A stretch of DNA of 64,000 nucleotides from positions 2,249,501 to 2,313,500 of the forward strand of contig NZ_LT607733.1 of assembly GCF_900091445.1 (NCBI RefSeq), read 5' to 3'. The notes under the pieces were generated by a model. It was not told where the DNA came from. It did not search any database and saw nothing but the letters and a program-made list of their open reading frames with translations. Below, one piece after another: positions 19,349-27,426 of the stretch. Origin of the DNA: Micromonospora echinofusca. GTDB lineage: Bacteria; Actinomycetota; Actinomycetes; Mycobacteriales; Micromonosporaceae. The position numbers were made by a program, and so were the translations under genes. Every line of letters starts with the position of its first letter. Position 1 is the first letter of the stretch.

Positions 19349-20524
19349 GTGACCGGCACCGGCACGATCGCTGTCCACGGCGACGACGGGTTGAGCCCCG
19401 GCGCGGCGGTGTCGCCGCCGATCGTGCAGAGCGCCACCTTCAGCGCCGAGTCGGACGAGCAGTTCGCCGCCCTCGCCACCGAGACGCGGGGCCACGGCTT
19501 CTACACCCGCTACGGCAACCCGAACCACGCGCAGGTCGCCGCCGTGGTCGCCGAGCTGGAGGGCGTGCAGGCGGGCATGGTCACCGCCTCCGGCATGGGC
19601 GCGATCAGCACGATCGCCCTGGCCCTGCTCTCCGCCGGGGACCACGTCGTCGTGCAGCGCAGCACGTACGGCGGCACGACGTCCCTGGTCACCGGCCTGC
19701 TAGCCCGGTTCGGGGTGGCCTTCACCCAGGTGGACCAGACCGACAACGAGGCGTTCGCGCGGGCGCTGCGCCCGCAGACCCGGCTGGTCCTCGTGGAGAC
19801 CCCGAGCAACCCCCTGCTCGAACTGACCGACCTGGCGGCGGTCATCGAGCTGGCGCACGCCAACGACGCGCTGGTGGCCGTCGACAACACCTTCGCCACC
19901 CCGGTCAACCAGCGGCCGGCGGACTTCGGCGCCGACCTGGTGTGGCACAGCGGGACGAAGTACCTCGGCGGGCACTCCGACCTGTCCGCGGGGGTGATCG
20001 TCGGCTCCGCCGACCTGGTCGACCGGGTCTGGCAGACCGCCATCGTCACCGGCAGCACGCTCGGCCCGATCGACGCCTGGCTGCTGCTGCGCGGCATCCG
20101 CACGCTGTCGCTGCGCGTGGAGCGGCACAACGCCAACGCGCTGGCCCTGGCTCGGGCGGTCGAGGGCCACCCGACCGTGCGGCGGGTGCGCTACCCGGGG
20201 CTGCCGACGCATCCCCAGCACGAGCTGGCCGGGCGGCAGATGACGGGCTTCGGCGGCGTGCTCGGCGTGGAGTTGCACGACGGGCGGGCGGCGGCGGCGC
20301 TGCTCGACGGGCTCCGCCTGGCCAAGCGGGCGGCCAGCCTGGGCAGCGTCAGCACCCTCGTGGTGCACCCGCGCTCGATGTGGGCCGGGATCGTGGACGC
20401 CGAGCAGTTGGCCGCCGCCGGCATCGCCGAGGGCCTCGTGCGGGTCTCCACCGGCATCGAGGACACCGAGGACCTCGTCGCCGACTTCCTGGCGGCCCTC
20501 GACGCGGCGGACCGGCCGCGCTAG
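19349..20524 (+). CDS. PLP-dependent trans-sulfuration-type enzyme (cystathionine gamma-synthase/lyase or methionine gamma-lyase family)
   Basis: A 391-residue enzyme of the Cys/Met-metabolism PLP family. The GTG at 19349 has TGAGGAG upstream. Visible features are YTRYGNPNHAQ (substrate/PLP contacts), ASGMGAIST (PLP phosphate), VETPSNPLLELTD, VDNTFATP (Asp to the PLP nitrogen) and WHSGTKYLGGHSD with the Schiff-base lysine. The C-terminus has SLGSVSTLVVHPRSM and LVRVSTGIEDTEDL. Which member (gamma-synthase, gamma-lyase or an O-acylhomoserine sulfhydrylase) cannot be settled from motifs. It stands alone, with the convergent lipid-kinase gene 88 bases downstream. Confidence 0.87.
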   Translation: MTGTGTIAVHGDDGLSPGAAVSPPIVQSATFSAESDEQFAALATETRGHGFYTRYGNPNHAQVAAVVAELEGVQAGMVTASGMGAISTIALALLSAGDHVVVQRSTYGGTTSLVTGLLARFGVAFTQVDQTDNEAFARALRPQTRLVLVETPSNPLLELTDLAAVIELAHANDALVAVDNTFATPVNQRPADFGADLVWHSGTKYLGGHSDLSAGVIVGSADLVDRVWQTAIVTGSTLGPIDAWLLLRGIRTLSLRVERHNANALALARAVEGHPTVRRVRYPGLPTHPQHELAGRQMTGFGGVLGVELHDGRAAAALLDGLRLAKRAASLGSVSTLVVHPRSMWAGIVDAEQLAAAGIAEGLVRVSTGIEDTEDLVADFLAALDAADRPR

Positions 20525-20612
20525 CCCGCTCTCGGCCGCCGTGGCACGCCGGGCCGGAGTAGCGCCCCGGCCGCGGTGGCGCGCAGGGTGCGGCCCCGGC
20601 CGGCCGCGTCGC

Positions 20613-21542
20613 TCAGCGGTCGGGGCTGCCGGCCGGCGCCATCACGCGCAGCGCGTTGGCGTCCAGGCCGATGCGGATGGGCGTACGGCCGCACAGCTCA
20701 CCGTCGACCTCGACGCGCGCCGGCCGGTCGGTCTCCAGCCACAGCTCCCCGACGGCGAGGAACGGCTCGTCGCCGACGGAGCGCCGGTGCCCGGTCGCCG
20801 CGTTGCGGGCGGTGGCGCGCACCAGGCCACGCCGGTCCGCGCCACCGACCGGGTACGCGACCAGCAGCCGGTCGTCGGCGTCGGCGTCGGCGGCGATCGG
20901 GCGTCCGGCGTGGAAGCCGCCGTTGGCCACGTACACCTGGTGGGTGACGAACTCGTGCCGGGCGTCCCCGGCGCGCACGGTGACGCGCAGCGGGCGGTGC
21001 CGGGCCAGCAGCGCCAGGGCGGTGAGCGGGTACGCCAGCCGCCCGATGACCCGCTTCAGGCGCGGCGGCGTGCGGAGCATGATGTCGGCGGAGAGGCCGA
21101 CGCCGACGTGGTTGGTGAACCGCATGTCGCCGGCGAGGCCGAGGTCGACGTCGATCACCGTGCCGTCGGCCAGCACGTCGACGGCCCGGTCGAGTTCCAG
21201 CGGCACGCCGACGGTGCGCGCGAAGTTGTTGGTGGTGCCCAGCGGCAGCAGGCCGAGCGCCATGTCGCGGTGGGCGAGCAGCCGCGCGGCGGTGCTGAGG
21301 GTGCCGTCCCCGCCGCCGGCCACCAGCAGGTCCGGCCCGAGGTCGACGGCCGCGGCGAGGGCGCGTTCGAGGTGGCCGGGCTGCTCGACGGGATGGTCGC
21401 CGAGCAGGTGGAAGCCGGCCGCCGTCAGCCGTGCCCGGGCCTGCTCGTGCAGTTGGCGGCCCCGGCGGGAGTGGGCGTTGACGACGAGGGCGGCCCGCCG
21501 GTCCCGCCGGATGGCCGCGCCCAGTTCCTGCTTCGTCCGCAT
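20613..21542 (-). CDS. diacylglycerol/sphingosine-kinase-family lipid kinase
   Basis: A 309-residue member of the DAGK catalytic superfamily (YegS/DgkB-like), predicted to phosphorylate a lipid hydroxyl at the inner membrane face. It shows ALVVNAHSRRG, the nucleotide-binding LLVAGGGDGTLSTAA and LGLLPLGTTNNFART, then FTNHVGVGLSADIM. The C-terminal half is a beta-sandwich (VYVANGGFHAGRPIAADAD, ARVEVDGELCG). The ATG at 21542 is chosen; in-frame starts at 21566 and 21617 would add 8 or 25 residues with no family support. No operon partner is seen. Confidence 0.85.
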   Translation of the reverse strand: MRTKQELGAAIRRDRRAALVVNAHSRRGRQLHEQARARLTAAGFHLLGDHPVEQPGHLERALAAAVDLGPDLLVAGGGDGTLSTAARLLAHRDMALGLLPLGTTNNFARTVGVPLELDRAVDVLADGTVIDVDLGLAGDMRFTNHVGVGLSADIMLRTPPRLKRVIGRLAYPLTALALLARHRPLRVTVRAGDARHEFVTHQVYVANGGFHAGRPIAADADADDRLLVAYPVGGADRRGLVRATARNAATGHRRSVGDEPFLAVGELWLETDRPARVEVDGELCGRTPIRIGLDANALRVMAPAGSPDR

Positions 21543-21980
21543 GGGCCCCGACCCTATCGGCATCCCGGGCGCCGACACGACGACAGCAGCTGCCGGCCGA
21601 CCGTCGACGCGGGGCACCCGGGCGGGCCCGTGGCCGGTGCCCGCCGGTGGGTCCGGTGCCCGGTCGACGGCCTGACCACACGCGGTCGTCAGGGTGGTTG
21701 GCCGGGGGCGGGGTCGTACGGTCGCACCGGGCGGCCGAGCGGATCGGGGTGGCGGGCGGAGCTGGCGCGCGCGACCAGCCGGGGCGTCCGGACGCGCAAC
21801 CGGTCCGTCTGCTGTCCAAGGTCTTCCCGGACGGCCCGCTCACCCGGCAGGACCTGGTCCGCGGCACCGGGTTGAGCCTCCCCGTCGACGACCGGCGTCG
21901 GGGACGCCGTGACGGCCGCGTGGCGGTGACCAGGGGCCGGTGCCGCCGGGATGGGCCACATCACTTCACTTGATAAAACA
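21543..21980. other. intergenic stretch, possible remnant of a ROK-type regulator
   Basis: About 440 bases with no convincing complete gene. On the plus strand an open frame (21647-21973) contains LLSKVFPDGPLTRQDLVRGT followed by GLSLPV, which resembles the N-terminal winged helix of ROK-family repressors, but the frame degenerates into Arg-rich nonsense just after it. It may be a leftover 5' fragment or chance. Confidence 0.2.
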
Positions 21981-22010
21981 TTGCAGGTTCTGCAAGATCG
22001 CTTGTAGTGT
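21981..22010 (+). promoter_or_regulatory. promoter with perfect palindromic operator; leaderless start for TetR gene
   Basis: TTGCAG (21981-21986), an 18-base spacer and TAGTGT (22005-22010) make a promoter whose expected +1 is at or one base before the GTG at 22017, so the message is probably leaderless. The -35 box is part of a perfect inverted repeat, TTGCAG-GTT-CTGCAA (21981-21995), a good candidate site for autorepression by the TetR protein. Confidence 0.6.
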
Positions 22011-22016
22011 CCCCGC

Positions 22017-22637
22017 GTGACTTCCGCCAGCACCGAGCCCACTCCCGGGCGGCGCGACCGCAAGAAGCGCCGGACCCGGGCCGCGCTGACCGAGGCGGCG
22101 CTGCGCCTGGTGGCCGAGCGCGGCCTGGCCCAGGTGACGGTGGAGGAGATCAGTGAGGCGGCCGACGTCTCCCCGCGTACGTTCTTCAACTACTTCGCCT
22201 GCAAGGACGACGCCCTGGTCGGTGACCAGGCGGGCGACGCCGCCCGCCTGGTGGCCCGGCTGGCCGCGGTGCCGCCCGAGGTGCCCGTGCTGACCGCGCT
22301 GCGCACCGCCCTCGACGACGTCATCGACGAGGTGCGCGCCGAGCGCGAGCTGTGGTGCCTGCGGATGGACGTGGTGGCGCGCAACCCCGCGCTGCTGCCG
22401 CGCCTGGTGGCCGGCAACGCCGAGACGGAGCGGGCCATCGTCGAGGTCGTCGCGGCGCGGGTCGGCGTCGACCCCGACCACGGCTACCCCGCGCTGGTCA
22501 CCGCCGTGACGGGCGCCGTGCTGCGCATCGCGATGACCCGCTGGGCCGCCCACCCCGACCAGCCGGATCTGGCCGACCTCGTCGACGAGGCCTTCGCCGC
22601 CCTCGCCGCGGGGCTGCCGCAACCCGATCGGCCCTGA
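22017..22637 (+). CDS. TetR-family repressor, likely controlling the adjacent MFS exporter
   Basis: A 206-residue regulator. Residues of about 15-65 are the TetR helix-turn-helix (TRAALTEAALRLVAERGLAQ, VTVEEISEAADVSPRTFFNY). The C-terminal ligand domain is helical with no further assignment. The gene begins with a GTG at the predicted transcription start, consistent with a leaderless mRNA. The MFS exporter gene follows after 65 bases, so the pair is probably one unit released by a drug-like ligand. Confidence 0.87.
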   Translation: MTSASTEPTPGRRDRKKRRTRAALTEAALRLVAERGLAQVTVEEISEAADVSPRTFFNYFACKDDALVGDQAGDAARLVARLAAVPPEVPVLTALRTALDDVIDEVRAERELWCLRMDVVARNPALLPRLVAGNAETERAIVEVVAARVGVDPDHGYPALVTAVTGAVLRIAMTRWAAHPDQPDLADLVDEAFAALAAGLPQPDRP

Positions 22638-22702
22638 CCCGCAAGCCCCTTCCGGGAAGGTGCCCGGGAGGCCGAGAAACCCGTACCCGGTAAGGAAGGT
22701 CA

Positions 22703-24295
22703 ATGACCGCCACCGTGCCCGCCGAGACCACCAAGGTCGGCGCCGGCCGCATGTCCCGCCGCGAGGTGCTCCAGGCACTCTCGGGCCTGATGGTCGGCAT
22801 GTTCGTGTCGATCCTCGCCTCCACGGTCGTGGCGAACGCGCTGCCGCGCATCATCGCCGACCTCAACGGCACCCAGACCGTCTACACCTGGATCGTCACC
22901 ACCGAACTGCTGGCCATGACGGCGACCGTGCCGCTGTGGGGCAAGATGGCCGACCTCTACAGCAAGAAACTGCTGATCCAGCTCTCCCTCGGCCTCTTCG
23001 TGATCGGCTCGCTGATCGCCGGCCTGACCCCGAACGTCGAGGTGCTGCTGGTCAGCCGGGTCGTGCAGGGCATCGGCGCCGGCGGCATGACCGCCCTGGC
23101 CACCATCGTGATGGCGGCCATGATCCCGCCCCGCGAGCTGGGCCGCTACGCCGGCATCTTCGGCGCCGTCTTCGGCGTCGGCACCATCGCCGGCCCGCTG
23201 ATCGGCGGCGTGCTGGTGGACACCTCCTGGCTCGGCTGGCGCTGGTGCTTCCTGATCGGCGTCCCGTTCTCCCTGCTCTCCATCTTCCTGCTCCAGCGCA
23301 CCCTGCACCTGCCGGCGACCCGCCGCAAGGTGAAGATCGACTGGCTCGGCGCGCTGCTCATCACCGCAGGTGTCTCCACCGTCCTGGTCTGGTCGTCGTT
23401 GGCCGGCAACAAGTTCGCCTGGGCCTCGGGCTGGACGGCGCTCATGGTCGGTGGCGGCCTCGCCCTGCTGGCGCTGGCCGTCTGGGTGGAGTCGCGCGCG
23501 GCGGAGCCGATCGTGCCGCTGGAGATCTTCCGTAACCGGACGGTCTCGCTGACCACCGTCGCCAGCATCCTGGTCGGCGTGGCGATGTTCGGCGGCACCG
23601 TGTTCCTGTCCCAGTACTTCCAGCTCTCGCTGGGCAAGTCGCCGACGGTGGCGGGGCTGATGAGCCTGCCGATGATCCTGGGCCTGCTGGTCTCGTCGAC
23701 GGTGGCCGGTCAGCTCATCACCAAGTACGGCCGCTGGAAGCGTTACCTGGTGACCGGCGCCGCCGTGATGGTCGTCGGCATGCTGCTGCTGGCCACCATC
23801 GACGCCGAGACCAGCGTCGTGCTGCTCAGCGTCTACATGGCGGTGCTCGGCATCGGCGTCGGCATGCTCATGCAGAACCTGGTGCTCGCGGCGCAGAACG
23901 ACGTGCCGGCGCACGAGTTGGGCGCGGCCACCTCCGTGCTGACCTTCTTCCGCAGCATGGGCGGCACGATCGGCGTCAGCGCGCTCGGCGCGGTGCTGGC
24001 GAACCGGGTCGCCACGCTGAGCGCGGAGAAGCTCGGCCCGCTGGCCGGCGGTGCCCCGGGCGGGGAGGGCTCCACCGAGGTGCCCGACCTGTCCGCCCTG
24101 CCCGAGCCGGTGCTGAGGATCATCCAGGACGTGTACGGGACCGCCACCGGCGAGCTGTTCCTGGTGGCCACCCCCTTCGCGGTGCTGGCCCTGGTGGTGG
24201 TGCTGTTCATCCGGGAGAAGCCGCTGCACACCCTCAGTGGTGATGAGCGGCGGGCCCGGGAAGAGGCGGCCGCCGCCGTACCCGGCGCGCACTGA
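22703..24295 (+). CDS. MFS drug exporter of the DHA2 (EmrB/QacA) type, 14 TM
   Basis: A 530-residue membrane transporter, of the length and pattern of 14-helix proton-driven multidrug exporters. Helix 1 has MFVSILASTVVANALPRI (the motif D1-like region); the loop 2-3 motif is LWGKMADLYSKK and motif C is VFGVGTIAGPLIGGVLVD. An extra Gly/Glu-rich periplasmic loop near residues 445-470 is typical of this group. The ATG at 22703 follows AAGGAAGG. It is preceded by its likely TetR regulator and ends at a bidirectional terminator. Confidence 0.92.
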   Translation: MTATVPAETTKVGAGRMSRREVLQALSGLMVGMFVSILASTVVANALPRIIADLNGTQTVYTWIVTTELLAMTATVPLWGKMADLYSKKLLIQLSLGLFVIGSLIAGLTPNVEVLLVSRVVQGIGAGGMTALATIVMAAMIPPRELGRYAGIFGAVFGVGTIAGPLIGGVLVDTSWLGWRWCFLIGVPFSLLSIFLLQRTLHLPATRRKVKIDWLGALLITAGVSTVLVWSSLAGNKFAWASGWTALMVGGGLALLALAVWVESRAAEPIVPLEIFRNRTVSLTTVASILVGVAMFGGTVFLSQYFQLSLGKSPTVAGLMSLPMILGLLVSSTVAGQLITKYGRWKRYLVTGAAVMVVGMLLLATIDAETSVVLLSVYMAVLGIGVGMLMQNLVLAAQNDVPAHELGAATSVLTFFRSMGGTIGVSALGAVLANRVATLSAEKLGPLAGGAPGGEGSTEVPDLSALPEPVLRIIQDVYGTATGELFLVATPFAVLALVVVLFIREKPLHTLSGDERRAREEAAAAVPGAH

Positions 24296-24306
24296 GTCAC
24301 CCGATC

Positions 24307-24337
24307 GGGGGCGGTCCGGCCGTGCCGGGCCGCCCCC
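24307..24337. terminator. bidirectional hairpin terminator after MFS gene and STM4011
   Basis: A 14-bp stem (GGGGGCGGTCCGGC at 24307-24320 with GCCGGGCCGCCCCC at 24324-24337, one G-T pair) lies between convergent genes. Confidence 0.7.
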
Positions 24338-24380
24338 GCCCCTGCCCGCCGGTCGATCCGTTCCACCCCGCCGACCGCCG

Positions 24381-25307
24381 TCAGGCCGGCGGGGACCCCG
24401 GCGCGGGGACCGCCGGCGGCCGGCGTTCCGGCGCGGCGAGCGGCACCGGCCGGCGTACGGGCGGCCAGGCCGCCGGGATGCGCTCCAGCACCCCGCCGGC
24501 GAAGACGTCGCGCAGGCCGAGCGGCTTGAGGTGGACGTACCCGATGTGGCAGTCGCAGACCGCGTTGCCGCACGGCCGCGGCCGCAGGGCCGTGCGCCAC
24601 GACCCGTCGTAGAGGTTGCCGATCGGCTCGTCGATGAAGTGGCAGCGGCGCACCGTGCCGTCGCCGCGCACCGAGATCGCCGTCTCGCCCGCATGGCACG
24701 GACGGTCGAGCGACACGTGCGGGCGCGCGCTGTAGCCGAACAGCGGATCCAGCTCCGTCCAGGTCGCCTCCTCGGCGGCGTCGTAGCGCCGGCCCTCGGC
24801 GGCGTTGACCCACAGGTAGACCTCGGCGGGCAGGGCGGCCCGCAGCGCCCGCGCCTCGGCGAGGTGCTCCGGCAGGCCGACCACCCCCACCGAGTAGCGC
24901 ACGCCCAGCTCGGTCAGCCGGGCACACCGGCTCAGGAAGCGGTCCCGGTCGACCTGGCCGGGGTGGTAGGTGCTCCACAGGGCGACGGCGCGCGGGTCCG
25001 CGTCGGCCAGCCAGTCCACCCGGGCGGCGAGGTTGGTCTGGATGACCACCCGCTCGACGTGCGGCAGGTGCGACAGCGACACCATCGCGTCGCGGTACCA
25101 GTTGCGGGTCAGCCCCTCGCCCCACGGGGTGAACAGCACCGACAGCCGTACGTCGCCGGTGGCCGCCACCCAGCCGGCGAACCGCGCGAGCGCCGCCCGG
25201 TCGGCGCGCAGCAGCTCCGGCGGGTCACGCCGCTTGGCGAACGGGCAGTACGGGCAGTCGTAGTTGCAGCTCGCCAGGGGCCCCCGGTAGAGGATCGCGA
25301 GGTTCAC
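24381..25307 (-). CDS. STM4011-family radical SAM protein with SPASM-like Cys cluster
   Basis: A 308-residue radical SAM enzyme. The CxxxCxxC motif for the 4Fe-4S cluster is C14-NYD-C18-PY-C21. The C-terminal part has more cysteines in the layout of an auxiliary (SPASM/Twitch) cluster: DRPCHAGETAISVRGDGTV, RRCHF, then PCGNAVCDCHIGY. SPASM-type enzymes usually act on peptides or proteins. It is the last gene of the STM4011-4015 cassette and starts at GTG 25307, overlapping the STM4012 stop by four bases, so translation is coupled. The reaction is not known to me; the name refers to the Salmonella locus family. Confidence 0.85.
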   Translation of the reverse strand: MNLAILYRGPLASCNYDCPYCPFAKRRDPPELLRADRAALARFAGWVAATGDVRLSVLFTPWGEGLTRNWYRDAMVSLSHLPHVERVVIQTNLAARVDWLADADPRAVALWSTYHPGQVDRDRFLSRCARLTELGVRYSVGVVGLPEHLAEARALRAALPAEVYLWVNAAEGRRYDAAEEATWTELDPLFGYSARPHVSLDRPCHAGETAISVRGDGTVRRCHFIDEPIGNLYDGSWRTALRPRPCGNAVCDCHIGYVHLKPLGLRDVFAGGVLERIPAAWPPVRRPVPLAAPERRPPAVPAPGSPPA

Positions 25308-26629
25308 CTCGGCACGTACCCGGTCATCGCGTCGCGGACCCGGGCCGAGGTCAGCCACGGGCCGATCGCGTCGGAGCGGGCCAGCCCGGCCGGCGTCAGC
25401 CGCAGCCCGCCGTCGCCGGCCCAGCCCCGCTCGGCCAGCCGGCCCAGCTCGGGAAAGTCGTCGCCCGGAAGCGCGCCGAAGCGGGCCCGGTAGGCCGCCG
25501 CGTCGACCCCCTCGGCGCGCAGCAACGACTTGAGCAGCCACCGGCGGCGCTGCTCCGCGCCGTCGAGGGCGAACCCGAACTCGGCGAAGCGGAAGTCGTC
25601 GGCCGGGCGGGCCAGGTAGTCGTCGAGCACCGCGCGCACCTGCGACACCCCGACCGCGTAGTCGAACGAGTAGTGCAGGGACGTGGTGTAGGAGCGGGCG
25701 CCGCAGCCCAGGCCCACCATGCCGTCGTCCTGGCAGCAGTAGTCCGGCCCGTCGGGGGTGGGCGCGTCGGAGCGGCGGAACTGGCGCATCGACTCCTGCC
25801 GGTAGCCGGCCGCGCCCAGCGTCGCCACCGCCTGCTCGTAGAGGGCGAGCCGCTGGGCGTCCCAGTCCGCCCGGGCGTGCGCCCGCCGCCCGAGCCCGGT
25901 CAGCGGGCGCACGTACAGCGGGTAGAGGTACAGCTCCTCCGGGCGCCACGCCAGGGCCGCGTCGAGGCTCTGCCGCCAGGTGTCGGCGCTCTGCCCGTCG
26001 ATGCCGTAGATCAGGTCGATGTTGAGCACGGGGATGCGGGCGTCGCGGATCGCGGCCAGGGCCGCCTCCACCTCCGCGCGCCGCTGCGGGCGGCCGGCGG
26101 CCCGGGCCTCGGCGTCGAGGAAGCTCTGCACGCCGATGCTCACCCGGGTGGTGCCGTGCGCGGCGAGCACCGCGAGCCGCTCCGGCGTCGCGGTCGCCGG
26201 CGAGGTCTCCACCGACAGCGGTACGCCCGGCAGCCGGGCCCCCATCGCGGTGGCGACGGCGAACAGCTCGGTCAGCTCGTCGGCGGTCAGGTAGGTGGGG
26301 GTGCCACCGCCGAGCGCCGCGCGGGCGTAGCCGGCGGCGTCGCCCAGCGCGTCGGCGACCCGGCCTGCCTGCCGGCGCAGCTGCCGCAGGTACGCCGTCA
26401 CCTGCTCGGCGGGCGCGTTGGCGCGGGTGAACAGGTTGCAGAACCCGCAGCGCATCTCGCAGAACGGCAGGTGCACGTAGAGGAAGAGCGCCTCGCGCGC
26501 CTCGGCCCGCCACACGTCCGCCAGCAGCGGGCGCGGGCGCAGCGGCCGGTAGGAGGTCTTGTGCGGGTACGCGTAGAGGTACTGCTGGTACGGCGAGCCG
26601 TCGAGGCCCGTGTCGGTGCTGGTCACCAT
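25304..26629 (-). CDS. STM4012-family radical SAM protein (HemW/HemN-like)
   Basis: A 441-residue radical SAM enzyme resembling HemW/coproporphyrinogen-dehydrogenase-like proteins. The cluster motif is HLPFC57-EMR-C61-GF-C64, followed by AALGGGTPTYL, LSVETSP and VSIGVQSF, and a C-terminal HemN-like region. An extra CCQDDGMVGLGCG segment precedes the last third. The ATG at 26629 overlaps the STM4013 stop by seven bases. Although HemN-like, its place in the cassette argues against plain haem metabolism; a haem-chaperone role like HemW or a second SAM chemistry on the cassette's substrate are both possible. Confidence 0.87.
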   Translation of the reverse strand: MVTSTDTGLDGSPYQQYLYAYPHKTSYRPLRPRPLLADVWRAEAREALFLYVHLPFCEMRCGFCNLFTRANAPAEQVTAYLRQLRRQAGRVADALGDAAGYARAALGGGTPTYLTADELTELFAVATAMGARLPGVPLSVETSPATATPERLAVLAAHGTTRVSIGVQSFLDAEARAAGRPQRRAEVEAALAAIRDARIPVLNIDLIYGIDGQSADTWRQSLDAALAWRPEELYLYPLYVRPLTGLGRRAHARADWDAQRLALYEQAVATLGAAGYRQESMRQFRRSDAPTPDGPDYCCQDDGMVGLGCGARSYTTSLHYSFDYAVGVSQVRAVLDDYLARPADDFRFAEFGFALDGAEQRRRWLLKSLLRAEGVDAAAYRARFGALPGDDFPELGRLAERGWAGDGGLRLTPAGLARSDAIGPWLTSARVRDAMTGYVPR

Positions 26630-27426
26630 TCCCCCGGTCGCAGGACGAAGTGGGCGTACGGGACCGTCCACACCACGTCGTGGCCGATCCGGTGGCCGGT
26701 GTGGCCGTCCTCGCCGTACGCGGTGCCGTGGTCGGAGCAGACGATCGCGAACACCGGCCGGCCCCGCCCGGTGAGCAGGGCGAAGAGCCGGTCGATCCGG
26801 CCGTCGACGTACTCCAGGGCGGCGGCGTGGCTGGCCAGGTCGTCGACCTGCGCGCCGGGCAGGTGGTGCCGGTTGGGCTGGTGCAGGGCGGCGACGTTGA
26901 GGAACGTGAACAGCGGCTGCCGCGCCGGCACCCGGGGCAGCACCTCGGCCAGCCGGTCGAGTTGGGCGTCCAGGCAGGTGGGGGAGGTGACCCCGAACCC
27001 GGGCTCCCAGTGCGCCTCGGCGAACAGGCCCGGCAGCACCGCCCCGAGCGGGCTGCGCCGGTTGAAGAACCCGACGCCGCCCAGGCAGAGCGTGTGGTAG
27101 CCGACGTCGGCGAGCGCCGTGGGCAGGTCGGGGGCGTCGAACACCCAGGTGTCGGCGCCGGCCGTCTCGCTGCCGGGGAACGCCGCCGCGTACAGCCGCT
27201 CGTGCCGGCCCGGGGTGACCGGGGTGGGCAGGAAACCGGCGAAGAACGCGTGGTGCGCGGCGTAGGTGAAGCTGGCGGGGGAGTGCCGGCGCTCCCACCG
27301 CCCGCCGGGCAGGGCCCGCGCCAGGTGCGGCGTGCGCCCGCGCGCGGCCAGGTCGGCGGCGACGTCGTGGCGCAGCGTGTCGAGGGTGAGCAGGAGCAGG
27401 TCGTGGCTGCCGATCAGACTGCGCAC
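26623..27426 (-). CDS. STM4013-family hydrolase (sulfatase/alkaline-phosphatase fold)
   Basis: A 267-residue cytoplasmic-looking member of the sulfatase/phosphoglycerol-transferase superfamily. Metal-ligand motifs are visible at the start (LLLLTLDTLRHD) and near the C-terminus (VCSDHGTAYGEDGHTGH). The nucleophile region is probably SPASFTYAAHHAFFAGF. There is no signal peptide or membrane segment. It starts at GTG 27426, inside the 3' end of STM4014 (overlap 13 bases), and overlaps STM4012 by seven bases. The substrate is unknown. Confidence 0.83.
   Translation of the reverse strand: MRSLIGSHDLLLLTLDTLRHDVAADLAARGRTPHLARALPGGRWERRHSPASFTYAAHHAFFAGFLPTPVTPGRHERLYAAAFPGSETAGADTWVFDAPDLPTALADVGYHTLCLGGVGFFNRRSPLGAVLPGLFAEAHWEPGFGVTSPTCLDAQLDRLAEVLPRVPARQPLFTFLNVAALHQPNRHHLPGAQVDDLASHAAALEYVDGRIDRLFALLTGRGRPVFAIVCSDHGTAYGEDGHTGHRIGHDVVWTVPYAHFVLRPGEW

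Noticed and set aside
25304-26629. Annotation of the STM4012-like protein as HemN/HemW
   Set aside because: Similarity is real, but it is co-encoded with STM4011/4013/4014/4015-type genes, a recurrent set that argues for another role.
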